The notes below the pieces were generated by a model that worked only from the letters and a program-made list of their open reading frames with translations, was not told the DNA's origin and did no database searches. From NCBI GenBank assembly GCA_021776465.1, contig JAJFFU010000216.1:1-64000 (forward strand): a stretch of 64,000 nucleotides of DNA. The letters are read 5' to 3'. The stretch's first letter is position 1, and each line of letters opens with the position of its first letter. Below, piece after piece: positions 50,280 through 58,048 of this stretch. The position numbers and the translations under genes are program-made. This stretch comes from Parvularculaceae bacterium (GTDB lineage Bacteria; Pseudomonadota; Alphaproteobacteria; Caulobacterales; Parvularculaceae).

Positions 50280-50966
50280 ATGGCTAAGACATTTTCATCA
50301 TTTGAGGCTTTGGGAGATTCAAGGCTTAGTAAGGAAGACCTTCATCATAGAGAAGCTAAGAAAAAGGAGCGGATGCGCCAACAAGACGCTATATTAAACA
50401 TTTCGAGCATACCCCTTGATAAAGATTCTCCCGGAAACACTGAACTATCAGACCAGGAATATGAGGCTCGACACCCCTACAATGACCCTGGGAAAGCTCA
50501 AGCCCAACAAGCTAAAATTAGAACCCATATTGAAGAACTCTATCAGGGGGCTGCACGTAAATTTATTATTCATCTAATATATAATTTCATCCCAGCCTAC
50601 AAGGTGGAGTTGATGTATAAATACCCTACTGCAAAAAAAGCCGTATGCGCAATTACTAACAGGAAGTTGATAGGGGTAGGTGAGGCCAAATGGGATAAAA
50701 CGACCTTTAAAACCCTGACCGAATATACAGAGAACTCTTTAGAGTCCCTCATGCAAGGGGATTTCGATATGGAGGATTGTGAGTCCGAAAAAATAATCGG
50801 AAAACACCTCGGGTATACAGGAGAGAAAACCAGTACGTTTATTTCTCATTCGGCCCTGATCGCTCTTACACACTTTACTCTTGAAAAATACCAACAGAAA
50901 GACCCCTTCATCACAAAAACTATTAATCGAATTGTGAAAAAAGGAGAAATTGAATCAAAACGATGA
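50280..50966 (+). CDS. Conserved phage protein, 228 aa
   Basis: A charged N-terminal third, then GAARKFIIHLIYNFIPAYKV near residue 93 and AVCAITNRKLIGVGEAKW near residue 125. I recall this central block in phages of Bacteroidota without known function. Overlaps the next start by 4 bp. Confidence 0.65.
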   Translation: MAKTFSSFEALGDSRLSKEDLHHREAKKKERMRQQDAILNISSIPLDKDSPGNTELSDQEYEARHPYNDPGKAQAQQAKIRTHIEELYQGAARKFIIHLIYNFIPAYKVELMYKYPTAKKAVCAITNRKLIGVGEAKWDKTTFKTLTEYTENSLESLMQGDFDMEDCESEKIIGKHLGYTGEKTSTFISHSALIALTHFTLEKYQQKDPFITKTINRIVKKGEIESKR

Positions 50967-51580
50967 TTATGAGATCAAACGCATATATTGTTCCCGCCTC
51001 GCGCCGCGATATGATCACCCTTATCTGGATGCTTCCCACTATTATCCTGTTGGGCTGGTTTGCTACTAAAATGACCTACTGGCAAAATATGTCTGCATTT
51101 TCTGTTCTAGCTGATTTAGCCCCCAAGATCGAATCGGAAATACTGCCTGCCGAGAGCGTTGTCTACATGGACTCGGTCGCCGTTACCCGTTATGACACCT
51201 TGCGGGTGAACATCTCAGCTACCTGCTACAACCCGGTACCAGCGCAAACCGATGGATCGCCGGATCGGACCGCGTGGGGAGATAACATCGATCTGGCCCA
51301 CCCGGAGAAGCACAGGTGGATAGCTGTGAGCCCTGATCTGGAACGAATTGGATTCAACCACAATGATACTGTCTGGGTTACCGGAACTTGGGTGTACGAC
51401 GGGTGGTGGATCATTAAAGATCGGATGCACCATATGCAAAGAGCTAAGATAGATTTCTTAGTGAACGCCAACATGTATATGAATTATTGGAAGGCCCCTC
51501 GTCATCCTGAGGTGTTCATAACTAAAGTAAACAAGGTGCATTCTTTTGATATCGTACAAAGAAGCGGATGTGGATTATGA
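50963..51580 (+). CDS. Membrane-anchored 3D-domain (double-psi barrel) protein
   Basis: 205 aa. A membrane anchor at about 17-36, a linker, then NISATCYNPVPAQTDGSPDR, TAWGDNIDL, HRWIAVSPDLERIGFNHNDT and IKDRMHHMQRAKIDFLV: the double-psi beta-barrel seen in 3D-domain and RlpA-like proteins of Bacteroidota, including the three Asp that name it (D-G-D, K-D-R, I-D-F). Such domains act on cell-wall glycans in some proteins. Envelope role inferred. Confidence 0.75.
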   Translation: MIMRSNAYIVPASRRDMITLIWMLPTIILLGWFATKMTYWQNMSAFSVLADLAPKIESEILPAESVVYMDSVAVTRYDTLRVNISATCYNPVPAQTDGSPDRTAWGDNIDLAHPEKHRWIAVSPDLERIGFNHNDTVWVTGTWVYDGWWIIKDRMHHMQRAKIDFLVNANMYMNYWKAPRHPEVFITKVNKVHSFDIVQRSGCGL

Positions 51581-51879
51581 AACCTAGGGTCAGTACATAC
51601 AATCCGTTTGATTACGAGGCGATTAAGAAAAAATCGTTATACATGTACTTGTCCGAGGTGAATGGGGAGGTACTACCACACATCGTCCTCGCGGAATCTG
51701 TTGACTTTGGAGCCCATAGAGGAACTACGTTGGTTCAAGATGGAGATGGCGTATGCATTGGAGATGATTTTAAGAGAAAAAACAACAAAATAGACATGGA
51801 AACAATCACTGCCGACATCGATGTCGGTGTCTGCAAATGGCTTGAATCAGTTAATGCCCGAAGGCTCGAAATTTACTAA
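51577..51879 (+). CDS. Hypothetical protein, 100 aa
   Basis: ATG 51577 (ATGA overlap) preferred over ATG 51568. Beta-rich, ends with an acidic helix. Not recognised. Confidence 0.65.
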   Translation: MKPRVSTYNPFDYEAIKKKSLYMYLSEVNGEVLPHIVLAESVDFGAHRGTTLVQDGDGVCIGDDFKRKNNKIDMETITADIDVGVCKWLESVNARRLEIY

Positions 51880-51881
51880 TC

Positions 51882-52259
51882 ATGGGTATTGCAGCACTAG
51901 GGTTAATAAGCGTTTGTTTATGGATGTTAAGTCGTAGCGTTAATATGGTATTTGAAATTAAAAGGAATCAATTAACCCGGCATACTGGGGGAGACTATAT
52001 CAAATACGTATCCTATAATTTCTTTCTTTTTATTCGGGTGAAATTTATGCTTCACTTTCAAAGGAAGGTACGAGTGGTGATAGACGATGAATATACAGAA
52101 TCGAATAACTTGGAAGATGTTGAATACTATCTAATGGACATCATTACCGTCACTGGTGGTAGCTATTTTAGATTAGTAGCAGAGGGAAATATGTTGATAG
52201 TTCCCGATACCGCTATTCAGTCTATAGATGACAGGAAAATAAATACTCCCTCGGTGTAA
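51882..52259 (+). CDS. Membrane-anchored protein, 125 aa
   Basis: An N-terminal membrane segment at about 2-20, then a soluble part with HFQRKVRVVIDDEYTESNN. Not recognised. Confidence 0.65.
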   Translation: MGIAALGLISVCLWMLSRSVNMVFEIKRNQLTRHTGGDYIKYVSYNFFLFIRVKFMLHFQRKVRVVIDDEYTESNNLEDVEYYLMDIITVTGGSYFRLVAEGNMLIVPDTAIQSIDDRKINTPSV

Positions 52260-52271
52260 AACACGTTGACT

Positions 52272-52451
52272 ATGAAAATACGATCGGTAAAAGAAATTGA
52301 ATCTAAGCTCACGCTTGAAAAAGACCAGGCTAACAGGCTGCTAACTATGCACCATAATGCACGTAATGGTGACGAGTCTTATCTCTTTCTTTATAACAAT
52401 TCATTAGAGCGCATCATAACCTTGAACTGGGTGTTAGGGATAATTGATTAA
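52272..52451 (+). CDS. Hypothetical protein, 59 aa
   Basis: ATG 52272 rather than TTG 52266. A helical hairpin-like sequence (EIESKLTLEKDQANRLLTMH). Not recognised. Confidence 0.6.
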   Translation: MKIRSVKEIESKLTLEKDQANRLLTMHHNARNGDESYLFLYNNSLERIITLNWVLGIID

Positions 52452-52461
52452 TTAAGATACA

Positions 52462-52671
52462 GTGAACAGTAAAGTAACTAAATTGAAAATGTATCTCACT
52501 GAGAATCAAATTACTCAGGTGGATATTGTTAATAAAACTCATCTGTCTGTTGGGGCTGTACATAAATTGGTCAATACAGGACTTGGTTCCAAAAGCACCC
52601 GGAAACTTGTGTCTATGATTTTGGAGAAAACTGAGGCTGAGTTTGAGAAACTTTTGGAATTTGTAAACTAA
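52462..52671 (+). CDS. HTH (Cro/C1-like) protein
   Basis: 69 aa, start GTG 52462. Residues 10-45: MYLTENQITQVDIVNKTHLS, VGAVHKLVNTGLGS, the two-helix pattern of a Cro/C1 HTH. Small enough to be just the DNA-binding domain; possible repressor of the dyad-bearing promoters, without direct evidence. Confidence 0.75.
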   Translation: MNSKVTKLKMYLTENQITQVDIVNKTHLSVGAVHKLVNTGLGSKSTRKLVSMILEKTEAEFEKLLEFVN

Positions 52672-52677
52672 GTTTTT

Positions 52678-53847
52678 ATGGCGAAGAAAACCGACGATAA
52701 AAATAAGGACTCTGCTAAAAATAAGGCAGGTAAATCCGGTGGGACAAAGAAAATAAATAAGAAATCTGGGGGTTCAAAATCTAAAAAGACCCCCAAACAG
52801 AAGGGTCGTCCTAAAAAGACTACACCAAAGAAATCATCTAAGAAGCCTACCCCAAAAAAAACCACTGCTAAAAAGTCAGGAAAAAAGGTGACCAAAAAAG
52901 CCGTTAAGCGTGACAGGTTTGCCAGTAACTACAACGCAATACGGTCCTTACTTTGGAAAGAATATAAAAAAGAGTGGACAGCTCAAGGAAAGACCTACCG
53001 GGAATTCATCGCTAAGGGTGGAGTTGTATCACAGACCTATCAGCGGTGTAAGACCATTGAAACCGAAAGGTATGTTGGTAGGGATAAAAAGCGCCACACC
53101 CGTCAGGCGATTATTTCTAGATGCACCCCGGAGGAAATACGAGGTATATACGGGGAGGTCACCGGAGCGTATGTTCCTCCACCGCCGCGTATCCCCGAAA
53201 GCCTCAAAGAGCCTCGACCCTTTTGGGGACTCGATACCGAGATCGACTTTAGCATAATTCCGAACTATGTCACCATTGTATCTCCAATGCTGATGGCGGC
53301 TCCTGCGGAATTTCAGCCGCAGCAGTACGTGTACGAGAACACCTTTCAGGGATTTGTGGATTGGTGTAACGAGCTGTATGAAAGAGGTGAATGGGCTGGC
53401 TCTGACGATGCGCCTATGGTTAGAATGGGGGAGCCCTACTATGATGACCATATGAATCGATGGGAAATTGAGGTTTACTCTTGTGATGCAGATGGTAATA
53501 GAGTTAATTATGGGTATATCCCCACACCCGAGCTGCCAAGTGACATCCGAAAAGTACCGGAAATTGAAATGCCTAGTCCGCCGGACTTTGATGAATTGGA
53601 GGATGAAGGAAAGCTGCCGGGTGAGCCGCCTGAAGAAAGAAGACCTATTCCTCCGGCAGCTATTTCGCCGGAACTCGCCCTACAGAAAGAACGTACTCGC
53701 CAAATGGAAATCGAACTTGAACTTGCTAAGCAAAAGTCCAAATCCGAAGAAGTTCGCCTTGAAACCATTAAACAGTACATGGAAATGCTTGATAAGGATG
53801 TAATAAGTAAGGCAGACTTTAAGAATCTTATGAAAAAACTTCAATGA
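52678..53847 (+). CDS. Protein with histone H1-like Lys/Pro-rich tail
   Basis: 389 aa. Residues 1-78 are almost only Lys, Pro, Thr, Ser, Gly and Ala in KKTPKKTT-like repeats, as in histone H1 tails and bacterial H1-like nucleoid proteins. A folded-looking middle follows (RFASNYNAIRSLLWKEYKKE, then CTPEEIRGIYGEVTGAYVPP), a Pro-rich linker and a C-terminal coiled coil (about 335-385). The tail should bind DNA or RNA. The middle's role is unknown; condensing phage or host DNA is a reasonable inference. Confidence 0.8.
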   Translation: MAKKTDDKNKDSAKNKAGKSGGTKKINKKSGGSKSKKTPKQKGRPKKTTPKKSSKKPTPKKTTAKKSGKKVTKKAVKRDRFASNYNAIRSLLWKEYKKEWTAQGKTYREFIAKGGVVSQTYQRCKTIETERYVGRDKKRHTRQAIISRCTPEEIRGIYGEVTGAYVPPPPRIPESLKEPRPFWGLDTEIDFSIIPNYVTIVSPMLMAAPAEFQPQQYVYENTFQGFVDWCNELYERGEWAGSDDAPMVRMGEPYYDDHMNRWEIEVYSCDADGNRVNYGYIPTPELPSDIRKVPEIEMPSPPDFDELEDEGKLPGEPPEERRPIPPAAISPELALQKERTRQMEIELELAKQKSKSEEVRLETIKQYMEMLDKDVISKADFKNLMKKLQ

Positions 53848-53848
53848 T

Positions 53849-54112
53849 ATGACATATAAAGACATTCGATTAACGTTATCTTTTGTTTGGGAAACCCTTA
53901 ACTCAGTGATAGATTATCGGTATATCCGATACAAGACTAGAACCAAAAACAAGGAGTTTAATATTTGCTGTAAAGCGCTTTACCGTCAGGTAGCTTATGA
54001 TGATTACCATTGGATAGAGATGCTTGAACTTAAATACCAATATGAGCAGATGGAGACACCGTTTCATCGGGTTATGAAGTCCTTAATTTATACCGTTGTT
54101 CAGAAACATTGA
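53849..54112 (+). CDS. Hypothetical protein, 87 aa
   Basis: Tyr-rich, basic, helical: FVWETLNSVIDYRYIRYKTR. Not recognised. One base after the H1-like gene's stop. Confidence 0.65.
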   Translation: MTYKDIRLTLSFVWETLNSVIDYRYIRYKTRTKNKEFNICCKALYRQVAYDDYHWIEMLELKYQYEQMETPFHRVMKSLIYTVVQKH

Positions 54113-54129
54113 AACTAAGTTAGAGGATT

Positions 54130-54909
54130 ATGCTGCGAGTCAACGATCGGGATTTTGAGGTATGCATTGAAAACCTAATCAACAACAAGAAGAGCTTTAT
54201 AGTTGAAAAAAAACGCAGGGACCGCATCATCATCGTCAATGGTAAAAAAGTAGTCGGGCTTCAAAAAAATGTTACCATCAAACTGCCGCACAAGAAAAAG
54301 CGATCCGTCATCAGCCTGTTTGCTAATGTTAAGAAAAGTTTTCAGCGGTACGCCCAGAGCCAAGAAGGAGTAATAGAACCCATTGAACAACTTCACAGCC
54401 CCACCTATAGAAGTAAGAAAGACTTCTCTTCTCTGGACATGGGAGAAAAGATGTATTATGTTGATGTCTCTCACTGCTATTGGAGGATCGCATACCTACT
54501 TGGATACATAACCATTAGAATGTATAAATCGGTCCTGACCGAAGACAAGACAAACGATTATAAACTTTGGCGTAATATCGCATTAAGCTCAACTATTGCC
54601 CCAAAAATTGTTACTCACTTTGAGTATGGTGAATTGATTGAAGAGGTTAAAGAAGATACCAGCGCCACTAAGATCATGTACCAGAACATCCGATTCACGG
54701 CCTATAACATTATAGGGGAGGCTAAAGAAGCCATTGGTAAGAAAGGATGTCTTAACTATCGGATAGACGGAATGCTGATTCTGCCCAAGCACTTGCGTAA
54801 AGTCAAAAAGGTGTTTGAAAAACATGATCTTCTATATGAAGTGGTGGAATGCCGGAAAGTAGGAGAGTATTCTTACCTCTATAATGGAGAAAAAATTAAA
54901 AAATTCTGA
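54130..54909 (+). CDS. Possible degenerate polymerase-like protein
   Basis: 259 aa. A basic N-terminal part, then MYYVDVSHCYWRIAYLLGYI near residue 115 and CLNYRIDGMLILPKHL near residue 210. The D-V-S-x-C-Y block looks like family B polymerase motif A (DxxSLYP), and Y-R-I-D-G could stand for motif C. The protein is far too short for a full polymerase. Related proteins occur in mobile elements of Bacteroidota, as I recall. Last gene before the large RNA region. Confidence 0.4.
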   Translation: MLRVNDRDFEVCIENLINNKKSFIVEKKRRDRIIIVNGKKVVGLQKNVTIKLPHKKKRSVISLFANVKKSFQRYAQSQEGVIEPIEQLHSPTYRSKKDFSSLDMGEKMYYVDVSHCYWRIAYLLGYITIRMYKSVLTEDKTNDYKLWRNIALSSTIAPKIVTHFEYGELIEEVKEDTSATKIMYQNIRFTAYNIIGEAKEAIGKKGCLNYRIDGMLILPKHLRKVKKVFEKHDLLYEVVECRKVGEYSYLYNGEKIKKF

Positions 54910-54998
54910 TTTTTCTTTCTTTTTTTTAAATTTTTTTTATTTTACCTATTACACCTACCCTCATTGGGTTGTAGAGCTTTTCGTGCATGATTGAATTA

Positions 54999-55016
54999 AT
55001 TATTCTTAAAGATAAT
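54999..55016. promoter_or_regulatory. Dyad motif upstream of the large RNA
   Basis: ATTATTCTTAAAGATAAT, a near-palindrome of the same family as 31027-31044, ending 12 bp before the -33 box. The preceding 54910-54998 is T-rich and without a gene. Confidence 0.55.
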
Positions 55017-55027
55017 TGTAACCTTCG

Positions 55028-55058
55028 TTTGGAAGTTCCGTTCTAAACACTATATTTG
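55028..55058 (+). promoter_or_regulatory. Canonical Bacteroidota promoter of the large RNA
   Basis: TTTG (55028-55031), exactly 19 bp, TATATTTG (55051-55058). Full consensus match. The predicted start near 55064 coincides with the first hairpin of the RNA, and no start codon follows for 700 nt. Confidence 0.9.
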
Positions 55059-55063
55059 ACCTG

Positions 55064-55750
55064 TCGGTGCAACTTTTACCGACACTCTTTTAGAGGTCTT
55101 TGACGTACTGTGTTCCACTTCTCTCCGAAGAAATTAGCCGAGAGTCGCCACGATCCTGAAACCACAATCTTTCACAAGTGAGGAATCGGAGAAGCGATAC
55201 TTTGAGGTGGTAGGAGAGTAACAACCACGGAAATCGAACAACCGAGTAACAGACCACAAGTGATTGTGCTGTTACCCCGACAAGAAACTACCTTACAGTG
55301 AGGACTAGTAACGTTAAGGGTATTATTAATACGGCTTTACGGAATGTGATGCATTGTACATGTGTCGATCGTTCGCTCGATCATAAGCCGCTAAGAAGTT
55401 AGTAGGTGGGGGTAAGATATAAATGACAAATATCCTTGTCAACCTTCACCTATGGAAAACTAGACGCGCAACCCAGCGATGAGATTTGTCAGGCTGAACT
55501 GTTTCCGTAGGCGCAAGCTATTGCGGGCCTCGTAATGAGATAGGTGAGTACAAACGGTGAGACTGGGCTCTGTGAGAATAAGTATACCGAAGCGAGGCAA
55601 GTGTTCACATTAGTAGAAGGCGGTTGAAAGAGTACCGCTGGTGGTTAGGATCGATGAGCTCTCCTATTTAGAAATCGTATGTTGCTTATGACCGTGCTAG
55701 ACACAATGAGACTGTAGTTGAGCTTCCCTACTAACTTCCTCTTTTTCACT
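55064..55750 (+). ncRNA. Large structured non-coding RNA (candidate ornate large RNA)
   Basis: About 700 nt with no plausible gene on either strand, driven by a perfect promoter. Local structure is dense: TGTCGGT/ACCGACA (55062-55068 / 55078-55084); GTAACAG/CTGTTAC (55246-55252 / 55269-55275) enclosing CACAA-GTGA-TTGTG (55255-55268), a stem capped by a GNRA tetraloop; TAGGTGG pairing with CACCTA near 55402-55454; and GATCG/CGATC around 55370. Size, phage context and gene-free neighbourhood recall GOLLD and ROOL, the large ornate RNAs of phages. I cannot match a consensus by eye, so it may be a relative or a new class. The 3' end is uncertain; no classical terminator was found before 55763. 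Confidence 0.75.
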
Positions 55751-55762
55751 TAAAACCACACC

Positions 55763-55987
55763 ATGAAAACAGATATGATCAAATACAGAAAGGAACTCGT
55801 TGAGATTCTTTCTACTGCTAAAGATAAAATCGATGAGCTTGAAGAGGAGTTTGAGACCTATCTTGATTTCTTACATGATGAAAACAAAGAAATGGCACTT
55901 GAGACTTGGAATGACAAGCACGACGAGCTAATCACACTTCAGGAAGCGATTAGAGAATGGATGGATACGGCGGGAAACATCAAATAA
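55763..55987 (+). CDS. Hypothetical coiled-coil protein, 74 aa
   Basis: Acidic and helical throughout (ELVEILSTAKDKIDELEEEF). Starts 13 nt after the RNA region's last bases, so it may share the transcript. Confidence 0.7.
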   Translation: MKTDMIKYRKELVEILSTAKDKIDELEEEFETYLDFLHDENKEMALETWNDKHDELITLQEAIREWMDTAGNIK

Positions 55988-56007
55988 TTTCACTAGAAAC
56001 AGAAACT

Positions 56008-56721
56008 ATGACAACGCTAAAAAAATTAAATGAGCACCTTGAAAGCACAAAGGAACTCAGAGAGCAAAAGAATGCTGAATACACCAAAGTATGCAATGAT
56101 GAGCATAAAGAACTTGAGGTGATTCGACAGAAATATAAGAGTGGAATCGACACTCTTAAAACCATTGTTGATGATTTCGATAACGACATACGGGACACTG
56201 AGAATAAAATTCGAGAAGAGGAAATCGATCAGGTCTGGTTAGAAGCCCAGTCTAAAAATGAACTAAGCGAGTTCTACTTCCTGTCCATGATGAATAAATG
56301 TGGGCTCGATACATATGGATCGATTGATATCAAACATAAGAAAACCCTCAAGAATGGCATTGATATCTGGATGATAATTGACGACAACTATAGGGCCTAC
56401 AAATTATATCTTGCGTTTTCAGGACAAGAGCTGGTAGGCACATCCTATCGAGAGACTCCAAAACACGCAGGCGATGCAACGCTTCCGTTCTCTTTTATAG
56501 GCGACTTCAAGCAAGTGCTTACTGGGTTGAAAACACGACGTGGGTACATCAATGAGAGGGAGATGAATCTTACATTTCAGGAATGGGCGAAAGAATTGAA
56601 AAAGATTGACGTTGATACATTTGACGCCGTGCCAATGAATGATGCCACCCTTAAAGAGATAAAGGAAGGGGTTAAGAAGTACTGGTGTCCCTTTTCTTGG
56701 GAAAGAAGAGGTGAGAAATAA
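56008..56721 (+). CDS. Hypothetical protein with N-terminal coiled coil
   Basis: 237 aa from ATG 56008. Residues 1-75 form a charged coiled coil (LKKLNEHLESTKELREQKNA), followed by an alpha/beta domain. Function unknown. Confidence 0.7.
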   Translation: MTTLKKLNEHLESTKELREQKNAEYTKVCNDEHKELEVIRQKYKSGIDTLKTIVDDFDNDIRDTENKIREEEIDQVWLEAQSKNELSEFYFLSMMNKCGLDTYGSIDIKHKKTLKNGIDIWMIIDDNYRAYKLYLAFSGQELVGTSYRETPKHAGDATLPFSFIGDFKQVLTGLKTRRGYINEREMNLTFQEWAKELKKIDVDTFDAVPMNDATLKEIKEGVKKYWCPFSWERRGEK

Positions 56722-56766
56722 CCCGAGAAAATCAATTAAAGATCGCTATTCACTAAAAGCAAAATC

Positions 56767-57231
56767 ATGAAAAATCAAACACTATATCAAATGCCCTACG
56801 TGATACTTCTCGAAGATCATCCTATTTATGGCACCGTCCTTACTAAAGGAACCGATCTTCCGGTATACTATCATGAAGGTGGTAACGATTACGTTCCAGA
56901 AGGAACCATCAAAGTTGTCCATGACCAAAGCAGGGGCGCCATTCATGTTGCCAATATCCCTGAATCTATCTGCTTCCAATTCTCTAAAGAGGTGCGACCA
57001 GAATTCAACAAAGGGGACGTGGTTATCAACAAGAAGGGAGGAATTCCATTTCGAGTCTCATCATGGAGTCAGCGATCAGGCGATGTCTGGTATCAAAGTG
57101 ACTTCGGAGACAACAATAATCTTGCTTGGGGTGCTATGGAGTCTGATTTACGGCTGGCAACTAAGCATGAAAAAAGCCAGAATACTTGGGCGCTAGATTA
57201 CGCATCGCAGCCGTCTAAAAAGACAGTCTAA
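56767..57231 (+). CDS. Hypothetical protein, 154 aa
   Basis: Beta-rich soluble protein: YVILLEDHPIYGTVLTKGTD, later GDVVINKKGGIPFRVSSWSQ. The second half resembles an SH3-like barrel in pattern. Not recognised. Confidence 0.65.
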   Translation: MKNQTLYQMPYVILLEDHPIYGTVLTKGTDLPVYYHEGGNDYVPEGTIKVVHDQSRGAIHVANIPESICFQFSKEVRPEFNKGDVVINKKGGIPFRVSSWSQRSGDVWYQSDFGDNNNLAWGAMESDLRLATKHEKSQNTWALDYASQPSKKTV

Positions 57232-57253
57232 TTATTCACTATAATCAAAAGTC

Positions 57254-57532
57254 ATGATAACATTTATGATCGTATTTAGTTTTATCGTTACCCTTAGCAT
57301 TACATGCTATTTGCTTTGGGTGTATTTTCCTTTTTATCTTGAGTTCAATAGAACGGTTTGGTGTAAAAAATCATACTCCATTACATTATGGATGATTACA
57401 TCGGGGAACAGGCGAACCACATACGGAAGCGCGAAAGGTGTTTTTACGTTGCCCTTTAGAAATGAAGATAGATTGAATGCTTGGGACGACGCTATGTTTG
57501 ATAGCGGAAAATACCAACAATACAGGAAATAG
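57254..57532 (+). CDS. Membrane-anchored protein, 92 aa
   Basis: A membrane segment at about 2-26 followed by a soluble tail. A strong terminator lies 34 bp after the stop, so it closes the operon. Confidence 0.7.
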   Translation: MITFMIVFSFIVTLSITCYLLWVYFPFYLEFNRTVWCKKSYSITLWMITSGNRRTTYGSAKGVFTLPFRNEDRLNAWDDAMFDSGKYQQYRK

Positions 57533-57565
57533 ATGGCTCGCTTTTCTGCTATCTCCTTTTGCTTA

Positions 57566-57596
57566 TGGGAGCAACAAAACGTTGCTCCCATTTTTT
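57566..57596 (+). terminator. Rho-independent terminator 1
   Basis: TGGGAGCAAC (57566-57575), loop AAAAC, GTTGCTCCCA (57581-57590), then TTTTTT. Perfect stem. Confidence 0.95.
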
Positions 57597-57663
57597 AGTG
57601 CATAATCCATTAGCGATTAGGTCTGGCAAATGTCAGGTTTAGGCTCTTAGAAGCGCTCAAACT
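57597..57663 (+). repeat. Leader element, copy 1
   Basis: GTGCATAATCCATTAGCGAT, TAGG, hairpin CTGGC-AAAT-GTCAG (57623-57636), then TTTAGG and a CGCTCAA end. The first of three copies, each placed after a terminator. Unit 1 holds only tiny frames (ATG 57680, two codons; ATG 57709, 15 codons across the next terminator). Confidence 0.8.
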
Positions 57664-57715
57664 ATAAAACCATTTATCATGAAGTGACGCACTTTTTACC
57701 TATACTGTATGAACG

Positions 57716-57754
57716 AAATCCCCATTGATGCATTCTTTGGGGATTTTTATTTTT
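57716..57754 (+). terminator. Rho-independent terminator 2
   Basis: AAATCCCC (57716-57723) with GGGGATTT (57739-57746), then TTATTTTT. It closes unit 1. Confidence 0.85.
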
Positions 57755-57843
57755 AGCGCATAATCCATTAGCGATTAGGTCTGGCAGATGTCAGGTTTAG
57801 GGTCATAGCACCGCTCAAGCTAAATTTCACTAAAATATAAACC
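57755..57843 (+). repeat. Leader element, copy 2
   Basis: GCGCATAATCCATTAGCGAT, hairpin CTGGC-AGAT-GTCAG (57781-57794), TTTAGGGTCATAGCACCGCT, CAAGCTAAATTTCAC, ending at the ATG of the 57844 gene. Confidence 0.85.
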
Positions 57844-57909
57844 ATGGATATAATTTTTGATATCATCGCCGCAGTACTCGATAGTGTGCTCGGGGAATTA
57901 GGAAAGTAA
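57844..57909 (+). CDS. Amphipathic peptide, 21 aa
   Basis: ATG 57844 to TAA 57909: MDIIFDIIAAVLDS, then VLGELGK. Hydrophobic residues recur every three to four positions with acidic residues between, giving an amphipathic helix. It has its own leader element and terminator, so the unit is a complete one-gene transcript. Such peptides can be membrane-active (toxin-like or phenol-soluble-modulin-like) or regulatory; the choice is open. Confidence 0.55.
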   Translation: MDIIFDIIAAVLDSVLGELGK

Positions 57910-57912
57910 AAG

Positions 57913-57953
57913 ATAAGGGGTTGGAACTAAGTTTTTAGCCCCTTATGTTTTTT
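57913..57953 (+). terminator. Rho-independent terminator 3
   Basis: ATAAGGGG (57913-57920) with CCCCTTAT (57939-57946), then GTTTTTT. It closes the 21-aa peptide unit. Confidence 0.9.
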
Positions 57954-57958
57954 CAAGT

Positions 57959-58045
57959 TAGCGCATAATCGTAATCGATTAGGTCTGCCATTTGGTAGGT
58001 TTAGGGTCTTAAGCACCGCTCAAGCTAAATTTCATTAAAATATAT
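57959..58045 (+). repeat. Leader element, copy 3
   Basis: GCGCATAATC, GATTAGGT, hairpin CTGCC-ATTT-GGTAG (57985-57998), TTTAGGGTCTTAAGCACCGCT, CAAGCTAAATTTCATT. The hairpin differs from copies 1-2 by paired changes that keep the stem, which supports an RNA structure. Ends three bases before ATG 58049. Confidence 0.85.
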
Positions 58046-58048
58046 ACT

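Noticed and set aside
53029-53451. Minus-strand frame opposite the H1-like protein
   Set aside because: It arises from codon bias of the + strand gene; no motif.
57709-57756. 15-codon frame in leader unit 1
   Set aside because: Most of it forms the stem and tail of terminator 2, so translation is unlikely to be its purpose.
57597-58045. CRISPR array reading of the three repeats
   Set aside because: The spacing is irregular, units contain genes and terminators, and repeats are ~85 nt with internal changes; there are no cas genes.
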